A stretch of 64,000 nt of DNA from Seonamhaeicola algicola. Its GTDB lineage: Bacteria; Bacteroidota; Bacteroidia; Flavobacteriales; Flavobacteriaceae. The stretch is from the NCBI RefSeq assembly GCF_007997385.1, contig NZ_VOSC01000019.1, positions 503-64,502 on the forward strand. The letters are read 5' to 3'. The translations under genes and the position numbers were made by a program. The notes beneath the pieces were generated by a model that saw nothing but the letters and a program-made list of their open reading frames with translations, searched no databases and was not told the origin of the DNA. Shown here one piece after another: positions 1 to 7,838 of this stretch (position 1 is the stretch's first letter; every line of letters begins with the position of its first letter).

Positions 1-783
1 ATCATTACCAGTATGTGTTATAGTTTCACCAGTTAATGTGTTGTTACAATCATCAACCACGTTATAAGTATAGGTTAAAGACCAACCACAATTATCGCCA
101 GTTAGTTCGGTGTTAGTAAGGTTTACAGAGACACTTCCGCAGTTGTCAGAATAATTCGAAGCTACTGTTGCAGCATCAAAAGTATACGTAGATTGTGCAT
201 CGGCATAACATGCATTAGCATTAGTGTTTCCAGTAGGAGCGGTACCTGTAGGTGCTGTTTGGTCACTACCAGTATATGTTATAGTTTCACCAGTTAATGT
301 GTTGTTACAATCATCAACCACGTTATAAGTATAGGTTAAAGACCAACCACAATTATCGCCAGTTAGTTCGGTGTTAGTAAGGTTTACAGAAACGCTTCCG
401 CAGTTATCAGAATAATTTGAAGCTACTGTTGCAGCATCAAAAGTATACGTAGATTGTGCATCAGCATAACATGCGTTAGTATTAGTGTTTCCAGTAGGAG
501 CCGTACCTGTAGGCGCTGTTTGATCGCTACCTGTGTGTGTTATAGTTTCACCAGTTAATGTGTTGTTACAAGCATCAACTACGTTGTAAGTGTACGTTAA
601 AGACCAACCACAATTATCGCTAGTTAGTTCGGTGTTAGTAAGGTTTACAGAAACGCTTCCGCAGTTATCAGAATAATTTGAAGCTACTGTTGCAGCATCA
701 AAGTTGTAAGTGGTTATTACATCATCATAACATAAATTCACATTAGTATCACCCGATGGTGCAGTCCCTGTAGGCGCTGTAGT
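1..783. repeat. 261-bp in-frame tandem repeats, at least 3 copies
   Basis: Copies begin at about 11, 272 and 533, giving a constant period of 261 bp (87 codons). By eye the first two differ at roughly 13 positions (about 95% identical). The third is close in its first half and degenerates after about 700. The array continues off the left edge. Each unit encodes a HYR-like module with GDNCGWSLTYTYNVVD and SDNCGSVSVNLTNTEL, so four Cys-containing positions recur per unit. The near identity indicates recent unit duplication. Confidence 0.9.
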
Positions 784-2640
784 ATCTGTAATGGTTATAA
801 CTTGTGTATATTCAGAAATTGTTACACCACAAGCATCTGTAAATGCCCATGTGTTGGTATAAGTTCCTGCATTTGCACAATTAGTATCAGGAATAAAGCT
901 ACCCGATGTTTTAATAGGTGTTAAATTACATTTATCTGCAACAGGCGCTAAACTTTGAGCATTATTTAAGTCTGTAGTATTATCGCATTCAACAGTTCTA
1001 TTTAAAGCGTTAGGTGAAGTTTGCCATGAAATTGAAGGTTGGTTTATAGAAATTGTTAACGGATCTCTGTTTCCAACCCCACATTCATTTAACGTAGCAG
1101 AACTATCGGTTGTTTGAGGCGTTGGGTTTTGATTTCCTGTGTAGTTAGCTTCTAATTGTAAATCAAAATCTAAATCACAATCATCTTCTAAGAAATGACA
1201 TTCATCTTTTATTCTTAAATTAAAGTTTACAACAACTTCATCATCTCCAGCTTCAACAACGCTATCATCTATAAAAAATTCTAATAGTCTTGTAGTTGTA
1301 TTATAGTTATAGGTAACTCCGTTTGGTAAAGTAGGTGTAATAGGTTCAACTAAAGAAACCTGAGCCGGTAGTGTTGTAGAAACCTCTAAGCCTAAAGCAT
1401 CATCATTACCTGTGTTTTCAATGGCAAAACTAACTCCTAGCGTGTCATTAGGGTTGTAATTTGTAGACGGTGTATCTAAGACAAGTTCTATAGGACTTAA
1501 GTTAGGAGCCCATACATCTACAGATAAGCCCAATAGATATAAACCATAAGCTTCTTGTGTAGATGTTAACCTTACTGTGGCTGATGTTTGATTGTTGCCT
1601 ATTATTGAGTTACTTGGGTTTGATAATTCAAAAACAGCAGCATCAAAACCAAGTGTGTTTTCACTGGCAGGTGTTCTATCTGTAAAATCAGCATTATCAA
1701 TAGTAATTCTACTATTAAAAAAGTTTAATGGGTTTCTAATAGGAAATAACGGAGCTGTTGATAAATTAACAAATACGTTTGATGTGTTTTGTATTTGTAA
1801 CCTATCACCACCAATACCTCTATCACCTTCTAAAGCACCTATAAGTATGTTTGCATTTACATCACCAGTAGGAACTGTTTGGAAACCATTAAAATCAATA
1901 TCATAATCTTTAGCTCCGTTTTGATTTAAAACATGTGCATAACCATCAAAAATAGTTACGTTTTTTGCAGGAAGTGTTGGAGATTCATAAACAAATACAA
2001 TTTGCCAACCACCAGAAACACCAGTAGCTAAACCGTTTTGATGATCATTTAACGAGCCTATTTTACCTTCAACATTAGCAATTTGATAAGTTCCAAATGG
2101 GTTTGTTAGTGTAGCAACATCACTTGTAATATCTTTAACACATATGTAAGGATCATAACTAAAATGCGTATCTCTACCTCTATAAATTACTTCATCGGCT
2201 GTATAGGTTGTATACGTTGTTTGAGATGGAAGCATTAATTTAACATCATTAAAATTCCAATTAGGTTGGTTATCTCCTCCGGGTGAAGGTTCTTGATCTG
2301 AGGCTGCCCAATATAAAAGCACTTTTTTAAGTGTTAAACAACTAGCACCAGGAGCAGGGTTTGAAAAATTAGCATTACTTGAATTGAATGTAGTTGGATC
2401 TGAGTCTATATCTACGTAAACAAGATTTGAAAGACTATTATTATCTGCAGTACCATTATAATTACCTGTTGCTGTTGTTGAAATGGTATTGTTAGCAATA
2501 ATTGTAAAATCTCCATTTACAGCCTCATTAAAACGAGGGGTAAAAGGGGTTTGTAATTGCCCGTAAGCAAAGGCGCATAGTAAAAAAACAACTAGCGGTA
2601 AAAGTTTTTTACAATTAATAGAAAGTGTATAGATTTTCAT
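1..2640 (-). CDS. Large secreted adhesin with HYR-like repeats, partial (C-terminus beyond left edge)
   Basis: An open frame of 880 codons starts with ATG at 2640 and is still open at base 1. I read it by translating the reverse strand. Residues 1-27 are a signal peptide ending at AYGQ. Residues about 28-370 form a head domain clearly homologous to the N-terminus of the giant adhesin at 10583-23698: both start QxxxPFTPRFN, then share YxDIDxDPxTF, LYWxA and SGGW/SAGW...VYExPTLP. A DUF11-like domain follows at about 385-530, then an Ig/HYR-like domain with Cys and TDTTAP, then 87-residue repeats. Such proteins are typically exported by the type IX secretion system (T9SS) and held at the cell surface. 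The sorting domain would lie outside the window, so the route is inferred. It lies 40 bp downstream of the small secreted protein at 2681-3247, probably in one operon. Confidence 0.85.
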   Translation of the reverse strand, partial: MKIYTLSINCKKLLPLVVFLLCAFAYGQLQTPFTPRFNEAVNGDFTIIANNTISTTATGNYNGTADNNSLSNLVYVDIDSDPTTFNSSNANFSNPAPGASCLTLKKVLLYWAASDQEPSPGGDNQPNWNFNDVKLMLPSQTTYTTYTADEVIYRGRDTHFSYDPYICVKDITSDVATLTNPFGTYQIANVEGKIGSLNDHQNGLATGVSGGWQIVFVYESPTLPAKNVTIFDGYAHVLNQNGAKDYDIDFNGFQTVPTGDVNANILIGALEGDRGIGGDRLQIQNTSNVFVNLSTAPLFPIRNPLNFFNSRITIDNADFTDRTPASENTLGFDAAVFELSNPSNSIIGNNQTSATVRLTSTQEAYGLYLLGLSVDVWAPNLSPIELVLDTPSTNYNPNDTLGVSFAIENTGNDDALGLEVSTTLPAQVSLVEPITPTLPNGVTYNYNTTTRLLEFFIDDSVVEAGDDEVVVNFNLRIKDECHFLEDDCDLDFDLQLEANYTGNQNPTPQTTDSSATLNECGVGNRDPLTISINQPSISWQTSPNALNRTVECDNTTDLNNAQSLAPVADKCNLTPIKTSGSFIPDTNCANAGTYTNTWAFTDACGVTISEYTQVITITDTTAPTGTAPSGDTNVNLCYDDVITTYNFDAATVASNYSDNCGSVSVNLTNTELTSDNCGWSLTYTYNVVDACNNTLTGETITHTGSDQTAPTGTAPTGNTNTNACYADAQSTYTFDAATVASNYSDNCGSVSVNLTNTELTGDNCGWSLTYTYNVVDDCNNTLTGETITYTGSDQTAPTGTAPTGNTNANACYADAQSTYTFDAATVASNYSDNCGSVSVNLTNTELTGDNCGWSLTYTYNVVDDCNNTLTGETITHTGND

Positions 2641-2680
2641 AAGCCTTAAGTTGATAGTTTGCTTTATTAAACTTAAAAGT

Positions 2681-3247
2681 TTAATTGCCTAAGTTATTTT
2701 GGTTAGCAATTACATTTTTAATTATTACAGATTTAGAATTTAAACCTGTATTTTGAGCTGAAATTTTAAAAAATTTAGTTTTTCCTACTTCTGAATTGTT
2801 TACGCGTTTCATTTTTACATAAAACTTTTCAGTTTCATTTGGGTTTAGCGTAATAGTATTTAAGTGTTTCGTTTTAGTGCCATCTACAAAAGAAACTTCA
2901 ATGCTGTTAGCTTCTTCTTTAGTGTTCATTTTATTTGCATCAATTGCAGTATTATTATCTTGCTTACCATGCTGATTTTCTACTACATTTTCATAGGCTT
3001 CATTATAATTAGTTACCTCACTAGATAAATTGTAACTAGTTTGTTTGCTACCAGTGTTTTTTAATGAAAGTATATGGTAATGCTCTAAACTAAAATCTGG
3101 TTGATCACTGTAACTAATTATTTCTAACTCAAATGAATTAGCAGCATCAAAATTTCCACCTTTTAATTTATTTACTTGTGCATTCAAATTTAAAGTTAGT
3201 ATACACGTAAAAAGAACATTAAATGCTAATGTATTTATATGTTTCAT
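2681..3247 (-). CDS. Small secreted protein upstream of the HYR adhesin, unknown function
   Basis: I place the start at the ATG at 3247 because it begins a typical signal peptide (MKHINTLAFNVLFTCIL, cleavage after NAQ). An upstream in-frame ATG at 3316 would put 23 polar residues before it. The mature protein of about 165 residues is rich in Asn, Thr and Lys. It has a stretch reading SLKNTGSKQTSYNL and later TITLNPNETEKFYVKM, which looks like the beta-sandwich modules that handle non-covalent or backbone-type packing (NEW3/DUF11-like). That is only a resemblance. It lies 40 bp upstream of the large adhesin on the same strand, so it is probably co-expressed and may be a secreted partner. I do not recognise the family. 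Confidence 0.75.
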   Translation of the reverse strand: MKHINTLAFNVLFTCILTLNLNAQVNKLKGGNFDAANSFELEIISYSDQPDFSLEHYHILSLKNTGSKQTSYNLSSEVTNYNEAYENVVENQHGKQDNNTAIDANKMNTKEEANSIEVSFVDGTKTKHLNTITLNPNETEKFYVKMKRVNNSEVGKTKFFKISAQNTGLNSKSVIIKNVIANQNNLGN

Positions 3248-3585
3248 GATTCGCCTTTGTTGTGTTTTATTCTTATTTATATTTTCTTTAGTTAAATAAT
3301 GGCTATTAATAGTCACACTATTTTAATCTAATACATTTCATTAAATTAAACAGTAATAAAGTTTTTGAGGGAAAAAACAGTGAGGGAGTAGTACCGTTAT
3401 ACAATACCGTATTTATGTGTAAAATCAGATTTGGGGTCATAATTCTTTAATTAAATAGGTACAGCAAAAAAAACAACCAAATGTAAGGGACTCAAAAATA
3501 TGTGCTAAATCACTTATATATTCGTTTAAGCGCAGCATAATTGTTTTTAATCGGGTTTTAGTGTTTTTTAAACGATTACGGTTAA

Positions 3586-3610
3586 TAATTATTTAAATGT
3601 TAAATAATTA
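3586..3610. repeat. Perfect 11-bp hairpin, AT-only
   Basis: TAATTATTTAA at 3586-3596 and its exact reverse complement at 3600-3610 flank a 3-nt loop. It has no GC base pairs and no following T-run, so it is a weak terminator candidate. It could be an operator for one of the two divergent transcripts. Confidence 0.5.
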
Positions 3611-3670
3611 AGCATTTAATAGGGGTAAATATTAGACTTTATATTAAATTTACAAAGTAAAGTAAATGGT

Positions 3671-3704
3671 TTTAATCGATAAAAATGACTAATTATCGAT
3701 TAAA
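3671..3704. promoter_or_regulatory. Inverted repeat TTTAATCGAT...ATCGATTAAA, candidate operator of sixA
   Basis: Perfect 10-bp arms (3671-3680 and 3695-3704) are separated by 14 nt. A third near-copy, TTTAATCGAC, is at 3711-3720 directly before the sixA start at 3724. The core TTTAATCG also occurs at 3546-3553, and its complement CGATTAAA at 4281-4288 before the next gene. The repetition near one gene suggests a protein-binding site, but the regulator is unknown. Confidence 0.4.
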
Positions 3705-3723
3705 AAAGTATTTAATCGACGTT

Positions 3724-4212
3724 ATGAAAACACTTATTTTAGTTAGGCACGCCAAATCTTCATGGGAATTTGATGTAACAGATCATGAAAGACCATTAAA
3801 AAAAAGAGGCATTAATGATGCTAAATTAGTATCAGAAACACTAAAACATGAAAATTTTAAATTTGATAAAATATTAAGTAGTGATGCTACTAGAACAAAA
3901 GAAACTTCAAAAATATTTCTTAAGCATTTAAATATAAATGGTTCTAACATTGAATATTTATACAAATTATATGATTTTGCCGGTGCAGATTTAACAGATG
4001 TAATAAAGAACACAAGTAAAAAAGTAAATAATTTATTAGTTTTTGGGCATAACCATGCTATTACGGCTTTTGTAAACACCTTTGGTAGTGCATATGTAGA
4101 TAATGTACCAACAAGTGGTGTTGTAATAATTAATTTTGATGTAGATGATTGGAACCTAATAAATGAAGGAGAAACAATTAAAACTATATTTCCAAAACAT
4201 TTAAAAGATTAA
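3724..4212 (+). CDS. sixA: SixA-like phosphohistidine phosphatase (histidine phosphatase family)
   Basis: A protein of 162 residues with the histidine phosphatase signature LVRHAKSSW at the N-terminus, whose His is the phosphate acceptor. It also has LSSDATRTKETS in the middle and the second catalytic His in FGHNHAI. SixA removes phosphate from phosphohistidine of His-containing phosphotransfer domains in E. coli. In flavobacteria the substrate is unproven. The start at 3724 is chosen because the RHA motif then lies at the normal distance; an earlier ATG at 3685 falls inside an inverted repeat. In other flavobacteria I recall this family beside ppk1 and ppx; here those genes are 20 kb downstream. 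Confidence 0.88.
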   Translation: MKTLILVRHAKSSWEFDVTDHERPLKKRGINDAKLVSETLKHENFKFDKILSSDATRTKETSKIFLKHLNINGSNIEYLYKLYDFAGADLTDVIKNTSKKVNNLLVFGHNHAITAFVNTFGSAYVDNVPTSGVVIINFDVDDWNLINEGETIKTIFPKHLKD

Positions 4213-4348
4213 AAAACATGCTATTACATTATTATTACTGTAAGAAAAATTACTTAAATACAGTTTTTTTGCAAAAAAACCGATTAAATGATTGTTTTTT
4301 ACGATAAAATGTATAAATTTACCCCCAGAACCACAAATCTTAACATAA

Positions 4349-4792
4349 ATGAAAACAAAATTAATCCTACTTGGTTTTGGTTTATTCTTTGTAACTACAG
4401 TTAGTTTTGCTCAAAAAGGCAGTTCTAAAAGTATTATTAGTGATCAGGTTGCTATTAAAAAATACCATAGTAAAGAAGAGTTAGACCGAAAAGCTAAAGG
4501 TGAGTTATTAGTACTTTACATTGAAAGAATAGAAAGTTTAGTGCAGCTTATGCCTTATATAGCTTTTGCAACTAAGCCAGGTGTAACATTGTCTACATTA
4601 GGTATTCCTGAAAATAACGACAATAAAAAAGTTCTTGAAAGTAAATTTGAAGCAACTGATGAGTTTTTAGAAAGTAATAGAGAATTTCAAAAAACAATTC
4701 TCCCGTATTCTGATACTAACAATTTAGTATCTGCAATATTGTTTTTTGAAGACACACTTAAATCATTACATGAATATAGTGAATTTCATTAG
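4349..4792 (+). CDS. Small secreted protein, unknown function
   Basis: A 147-residue protein with a clear signal peptide (MKTKLILLGFGLFFVTTVSFAQ). The mature part is mostly predicted helix and is charged: KKYHSKEELDRKAKGELLVLYIERIESLVQLMP, shown here only as description of its helix-forming pattern around residues 37-70. I see no catalytic motif or lipobox. It follows sixA after 136 bp and ends at a strong hairpin terminator, so it is either the last gene of a sixA unit or a single-gene unit. I do not recognise the family. Confidence 0.8.
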   Translation: MKTKLILLGFGLFFVTTVSFAQKGSSKSIISDQVAIKKYHSKEELDRKAKGELLVLYIERIESLVQLMPYIAFATKPGVTLSTLGIPENNDNKKVLESKFEATDEFLESNREFQKTILPYSDTNNLVSAILFFEDTLKSLHEYSEFH

Positions 4793-4818
4793 GTATTCAT
4801 GTTATTATAAAAATTATG

Positions 4819-4845
4819 AAGCAGCCTTTTTGGGTTGCTTTTTTA
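4819..4845 (+). terminator. Intrinsic terminator after the 147-residue secreted protein
   Basis: An 8-bp stem, AAGCAGCC (4819-4826) with GGTTGCTT (4833-4840), one G-U pair and a 6-nt loop, runs into a T-run to 4844. Confidence 0.8.
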
Positions 4846-4944
4846 TTAAAGTTCATATTTAGTATATAATTCATTAGCTAGTGCATACCAATCATCGATG
4901 AAATACATAAAATTTTAACAAAACACAGCATTTTATCGATTTAT

Positions 4945-4975
4945 TTGGTATTTCGTGGATTTTATTCTATATTTG
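4945..4975 (+). promoter_or_regulatory. Bacteroidota-type promoter for the spr locus
   Basis: TTG at 4945-4947 and TATATTTG at 4968-4975 are separated by 20 nt, a near-exact match to the TTG-N19-TAnnTTTG promoter known from Bacteroidota. It lies 49 bp before the ATG at 5025 and is followed only by plus-strand genes. Confidence 0.75.
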
Positions 4976-5024
4976 ATTTGTTTATTAGAAACCCCATTTC
5001 TACTAACAACCTAAATGCTTGATT

Positions 5025-6341
5025 ATGAAAATATTTAAATTAGTAACCTACTTATTTTTTCTAGCTGCTACAACAGTTGTAGCACAACAAGAAAAAGGAA
5101 TTGTTGGTAAAAACAATTGGCTAGACAACTGGACAGAGTTCAAACCAAGTCAAATTACCTACAGAGAGCCTACACAAATTATTTCTGGAAACATTTCTGA
5201 AGACACTAAGCTTAATAAAAGAGATACCTATTTATTAGTAGGTAGTGTATTTGTAACTAATAATGCTACACTTACTATTGAGCCAGGAACGGTGATATTA
5301 GCAGATTATACTTCAAAAGCATCATTAACAATTTCAAAAGGAGCTAAAATAATTGCCGAAGGAACAGAAACAGATCCTATAGTATTTTCCTCAAACAGAA
5401 GTATGAAATATCCAGGTGACTGGGGCGGTATTGTATTATTAGGTAATGCACCTTCAAATAAATTTGGCAATGGCTCAGTTGCAAATCTTTATTATCAATT
5501 AAATCCTGCAAATTATGCTCATGTAAATTTTGGAGGTGATGATGTTTGTAGTAATTCGGGTGTTTTAAAATATGTAAGAATTGAATATGCAGGAAAACGT
5601 ATTCGAGGTGCAGGATATTTAAATGGCTTGTTAATGGCTGGCGTAGGTAACGAAACTTCAATAAATAATGTAATGGTTAGTTATTGCGCGGGTGATGCTT
5701 TTGAAATTTGGGGCGGAGAGGTAAGCATTAATAAAGCTGTTTCATATAAAACAAGTAGCACAGATTTTAAATTAAACTACGGTGCACAATGTAAATTAAA
5801 TAACTCACTAGCAATTCGCTCACCATATATATCTAGTAGCGAAGGGTCTCGTTGTTTAAAAGTGCTTTCTTATGATAGAAAAGAAGAAGTAGATTTTTCA
5901 AAAAAAGGAACATCATTAATAGCAACAAATTTAACATTGCTTAACGATAGTGAAACATTAAAAGACGATATTGATAAGGGTTTGGTTAATGAAGCTGTTT
6001 TTATAGGAAAAGATGCATCTCTTGATATGAAAACAACTGTAATTTCAGGCTTTAATCCAGCTGTTATTTTAGATGATGATATTGTAATTGGTCAAGAAAG
6101 TTTAGAACAAATACAATTTTCAAATATGTATTTTAATAATTGCAATGGTAATATTTTTGAAGAAAATAATATTAATAATGACGATTTAGAAAACTGGTAC
6201 GGTAACGCCGCATTTTTTAACGTGTACTCTAAAAGTTCAAATGTTGAAACTTTTATAGATATACAAAATGAAAGAAGACCAGATTACAGATTAAGAATTA
6301 ATAAAATTATAGCAACAAACATTGATGATATAAACGATTAA
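5025..6341 (+). CDS. Secreted parallel beta-helix-like protein, first gene of the spr unit
   Basis: Starts at ATG 5025, giving the signal peptide MKIFKLVTYLFFLAATTVVAQ; an in-frame TTG at 5019 adds nothing plausible. About 438 residues. The segment TLTIEPGTVILADYTSKASLTISKGAKIIAEGTETDPIVF (about residues 84-125) and PGDWGGIVLLGNAP are typical of a family of Bacteroidota surface proteins with right-handed beta-helix repeats, often seen beside large adhesins and surface lipoproteins. There is no lipobox and no obvious C-terminal sorting domain. It is the first gene downstream of the best promoter in the region and 65 bp upstream of the sprC-like gene. Its role at the surface is inferred from this position. 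Confidence 0.8.
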   Translation: MKIFKLVTYLFFLAATTVVAQQEKGIVGKNNWLDNWTEFKPSQITYREPTQIISGNISEDTKLNKRDTYLLVGSVFVTNNATLTIEPGTVILADYTSKASLTISKGAKIIAEGTETDPIVFSSNRSMKYPGDWGGIVLLGNAPSNKFGNGSVANLYYQLNPANYAHVNFGGDDVCSNSGVLKYVRIEYAGKRIRGAGYLNGLLMAGVGNETSINNVMVSYCAGDAFEIWGGEVSINKAVSYKTSSTDFKLNYGAQCKLNNSLAIRSPYISSSEGSRCLKVLSYDRKEEVDFSKKGTSLIATNLTLLNDSETLKDDIDKGLVNEAVFIGKDASLDMKTTVISGFNPAVILDDDIVIGQESLEQIQFSNMYFNNCNGNIFEENNINNDDLENWYGNAAFFNVYSKSSNVETFIDIQNERRPDYRLRINKIIATNIDDIND

Positions 6342-6406
6342 TTATTTTTTCCTTTAAATCATTTAGACAATTATTTCTCTCTATAAACTATAAACACTAG
6401 TGTCTA

Positions 6407-7837
6407 ATGAAACATATTTATGCTATAATCATTTGCTATTTATTTACTGCTTACACGGTAAACGCACAACTTGTTATTGGTAAGCCAAATCTAGGTTTTA
6501 CCCAAGCATGTGCTAGTGAATCTTTTAATAGTTACAATGTAACATTTTCATTCTCACCAGAAATTGCTTTAACAGCATCAAATAGTTTTATTGTAGAGTT
6601 ATCTGATGAAACCGGAGATTTTACTGATGCAACACAAATTTATACGTCTGCACCAGGTAGTGTAACAAGTTCTCCAGCAACATTAACGTTTTCAATACCC
6701 GAAACAACAGGAGGCGAAGCTTTTAAAATTAGAATAAAAAGTACTTCACCAGCAGCAACAAGCACACCTTCAAATGCTTTTGCAGCTTATTATAAAATAC
6801 AAGATTCTCCATTCACTATAAATAATTTAGTTGAAGATGCAGTTTTTTGCAGTGGCGAAAGTTACTTATTAACTATTGATAATCCTGGTGATGCCATGAA
6901 TGATTCACCGCTACAATACCCATCATTAACATATAAATGGTATAAAGAAGTTACTGAAACAACATCGGTTTTTGTAGCTTCAGGTAACAGCTTAGAGGTT
7001 TTTGAAGAAGGTACATATTTTGTAGAAACAGATTATGGCACATGTACATCTAACTCATTTTCAAACAGAGTTACAGTAAGTGAAGTTACTGCCGATGAAA
7101 TAGATGTGACTATTGAATCGTCATTAGGTAATCCTTACTGTCATCAAAATGGGCCAACAGTGTTATCAACCATAAACGGTAATTCACACCAATGGTTTAA
7201 AGATGGTGTAGAAATTAGTGGTGCAACAAATCAAACTTACGAAACAAATGAAGCTGGTGTTTTTTCTGTTATAGTAAGTTTAGGTGAATGTTCAGCAACG
7301 GCTTCAATAGATTTGGAAAATAGCGGATTTACAAGTAGTATAGATTTTGAAGGCACTTATGAATTAGAGGAAGATGAAATATTTACGGTAACTTTAACTA
7401 CTTCGGCAACTAATCCTGTTTTCCAATGGTATAGAAATGATGTTTTAATAAATGGTGAAACAAGTGAATTTTTAAATATTTCAACTTCTGGAACTTATAA
7501 AGCAACCATTACACAAAATATAGGTTGCGAATCTACAAAAGAATACTCTTTTGAAATAACAGAGCAATTTCCTGATGTTGCAAATATTCCAAATTTAATT
7601 AGTCCTAATGGAGATGGTATAAATGATACTTGGATAATTCCTAAAGAGTTTACCGGTGGCTCAAATACTCAAGTAACCATAATTAATGCCCAAGGAAAAA
7701 TAGAACTATCAACTAAAGAGTATCAAAACAATTGGCCAGAAAATTTAGAGTTTAAAGATGTAAACCCGGTTTACTACTATATAATAACAACTTCTAACAA
7801 TCAAACCTTTAAGGGGTCTATAACAGTAGTAAAGTAA
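6407..7837 (+). CDS. sprC: SprC-like secreted protein with gliding-motility-associated C-terminal domain
   Basis: A 476-residue protein with a signal peptide (residues 1-20, ending NAQ), two or three Ig/PKD-like modules that contain paired Cys (the YKW...C and HQWFKDGVEISGATNQTY type), and a C-terminal type B T9SS sorting domain starting at about residue 393 with PNLISPNGDGINDTWIIP. This domain (TIGR04131 class) directs export through the type IX system and cell-surface attachment. The symbol is assigned from gene order: it lies 1 nt before a PorP/SprF-type gene and upstream of the sprB-like and sprF-like genes, as in the sprCDBF locus of F. johnsoniae. The sequence alone shows only the domain types. 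Confidence 0.78.
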   Translation: MKHIYAIIICYLFTAYTVNAQLVIGKPNLGFTQACASESFNSYNVTFSFSPEIALTASNSFIVELSDETGDFTDATQIYTSAPGSVTSSPATLTFSIPETTGGEAFKIRIKSTSPAATSTPSNAFAAYYKIQDSPFTINNLVEDAVFCSGESYLLTIDNPGDAMNDSPLQYPSLTYKWYKEVTETTSVFVASGNSLEVFEEGTYFVETDYGTCTSNSFSNRVTVSEVTADEIDVTIESSLGNPYCHQNGPTVLSTINGNSHQWFKDGVEISGATNQTYETNEAGVFSVIVSLGECSATASIDLENSGFTSSIDFEGTYELEEDEIFTVTLTTSATNPVFQWYRNDVLINGETSEFLNISTSGTYKATITQNIGCESTKEYSFEITEQFPDVANIPNLISPNGDGINDTWIIPKEFTGGSNTQVTIINAQGKIELSTKEYQNNWPENLEFKDVNPVYYYIITTSNNQTFKGSITVVK

Positions 7838-7838
7838 T

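Larger units (their letters stand above)
3248..3723. other. 476-bp AT-rich divergent intergenic region
   Basis: This gap separates the minus-strand adhesin unit from plus-strand sixA. It holds minus-strand TAnnTTTG-like boxes at 3478-3485 and 3493-3500, which would give the adhesin unit an unusually long leader of more than 200 nt. Other elements are two ACCGT words at about 3392-3408, a perfect 11-bp inverted repeat (3586-3596 with 3600-3610, 3-nt loop) and the TTTAATCG motifs described separately. I see no convincing gene here. Confidence 0.6.

Noticed and set aside
1-783. CRISPR-like look of regularly spaced near-identical sequence
   Set aside because: The repeats are 261 bp, have no distinct spacers, and lie in one open reading frame encoding HYR-like modules.
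3685-3723. Longer N-terminus for sixA starting at ATG 3685
   Set aside because: It lies inside the inverted repeat and moves the RHA motif away from the usual N-terminal position.
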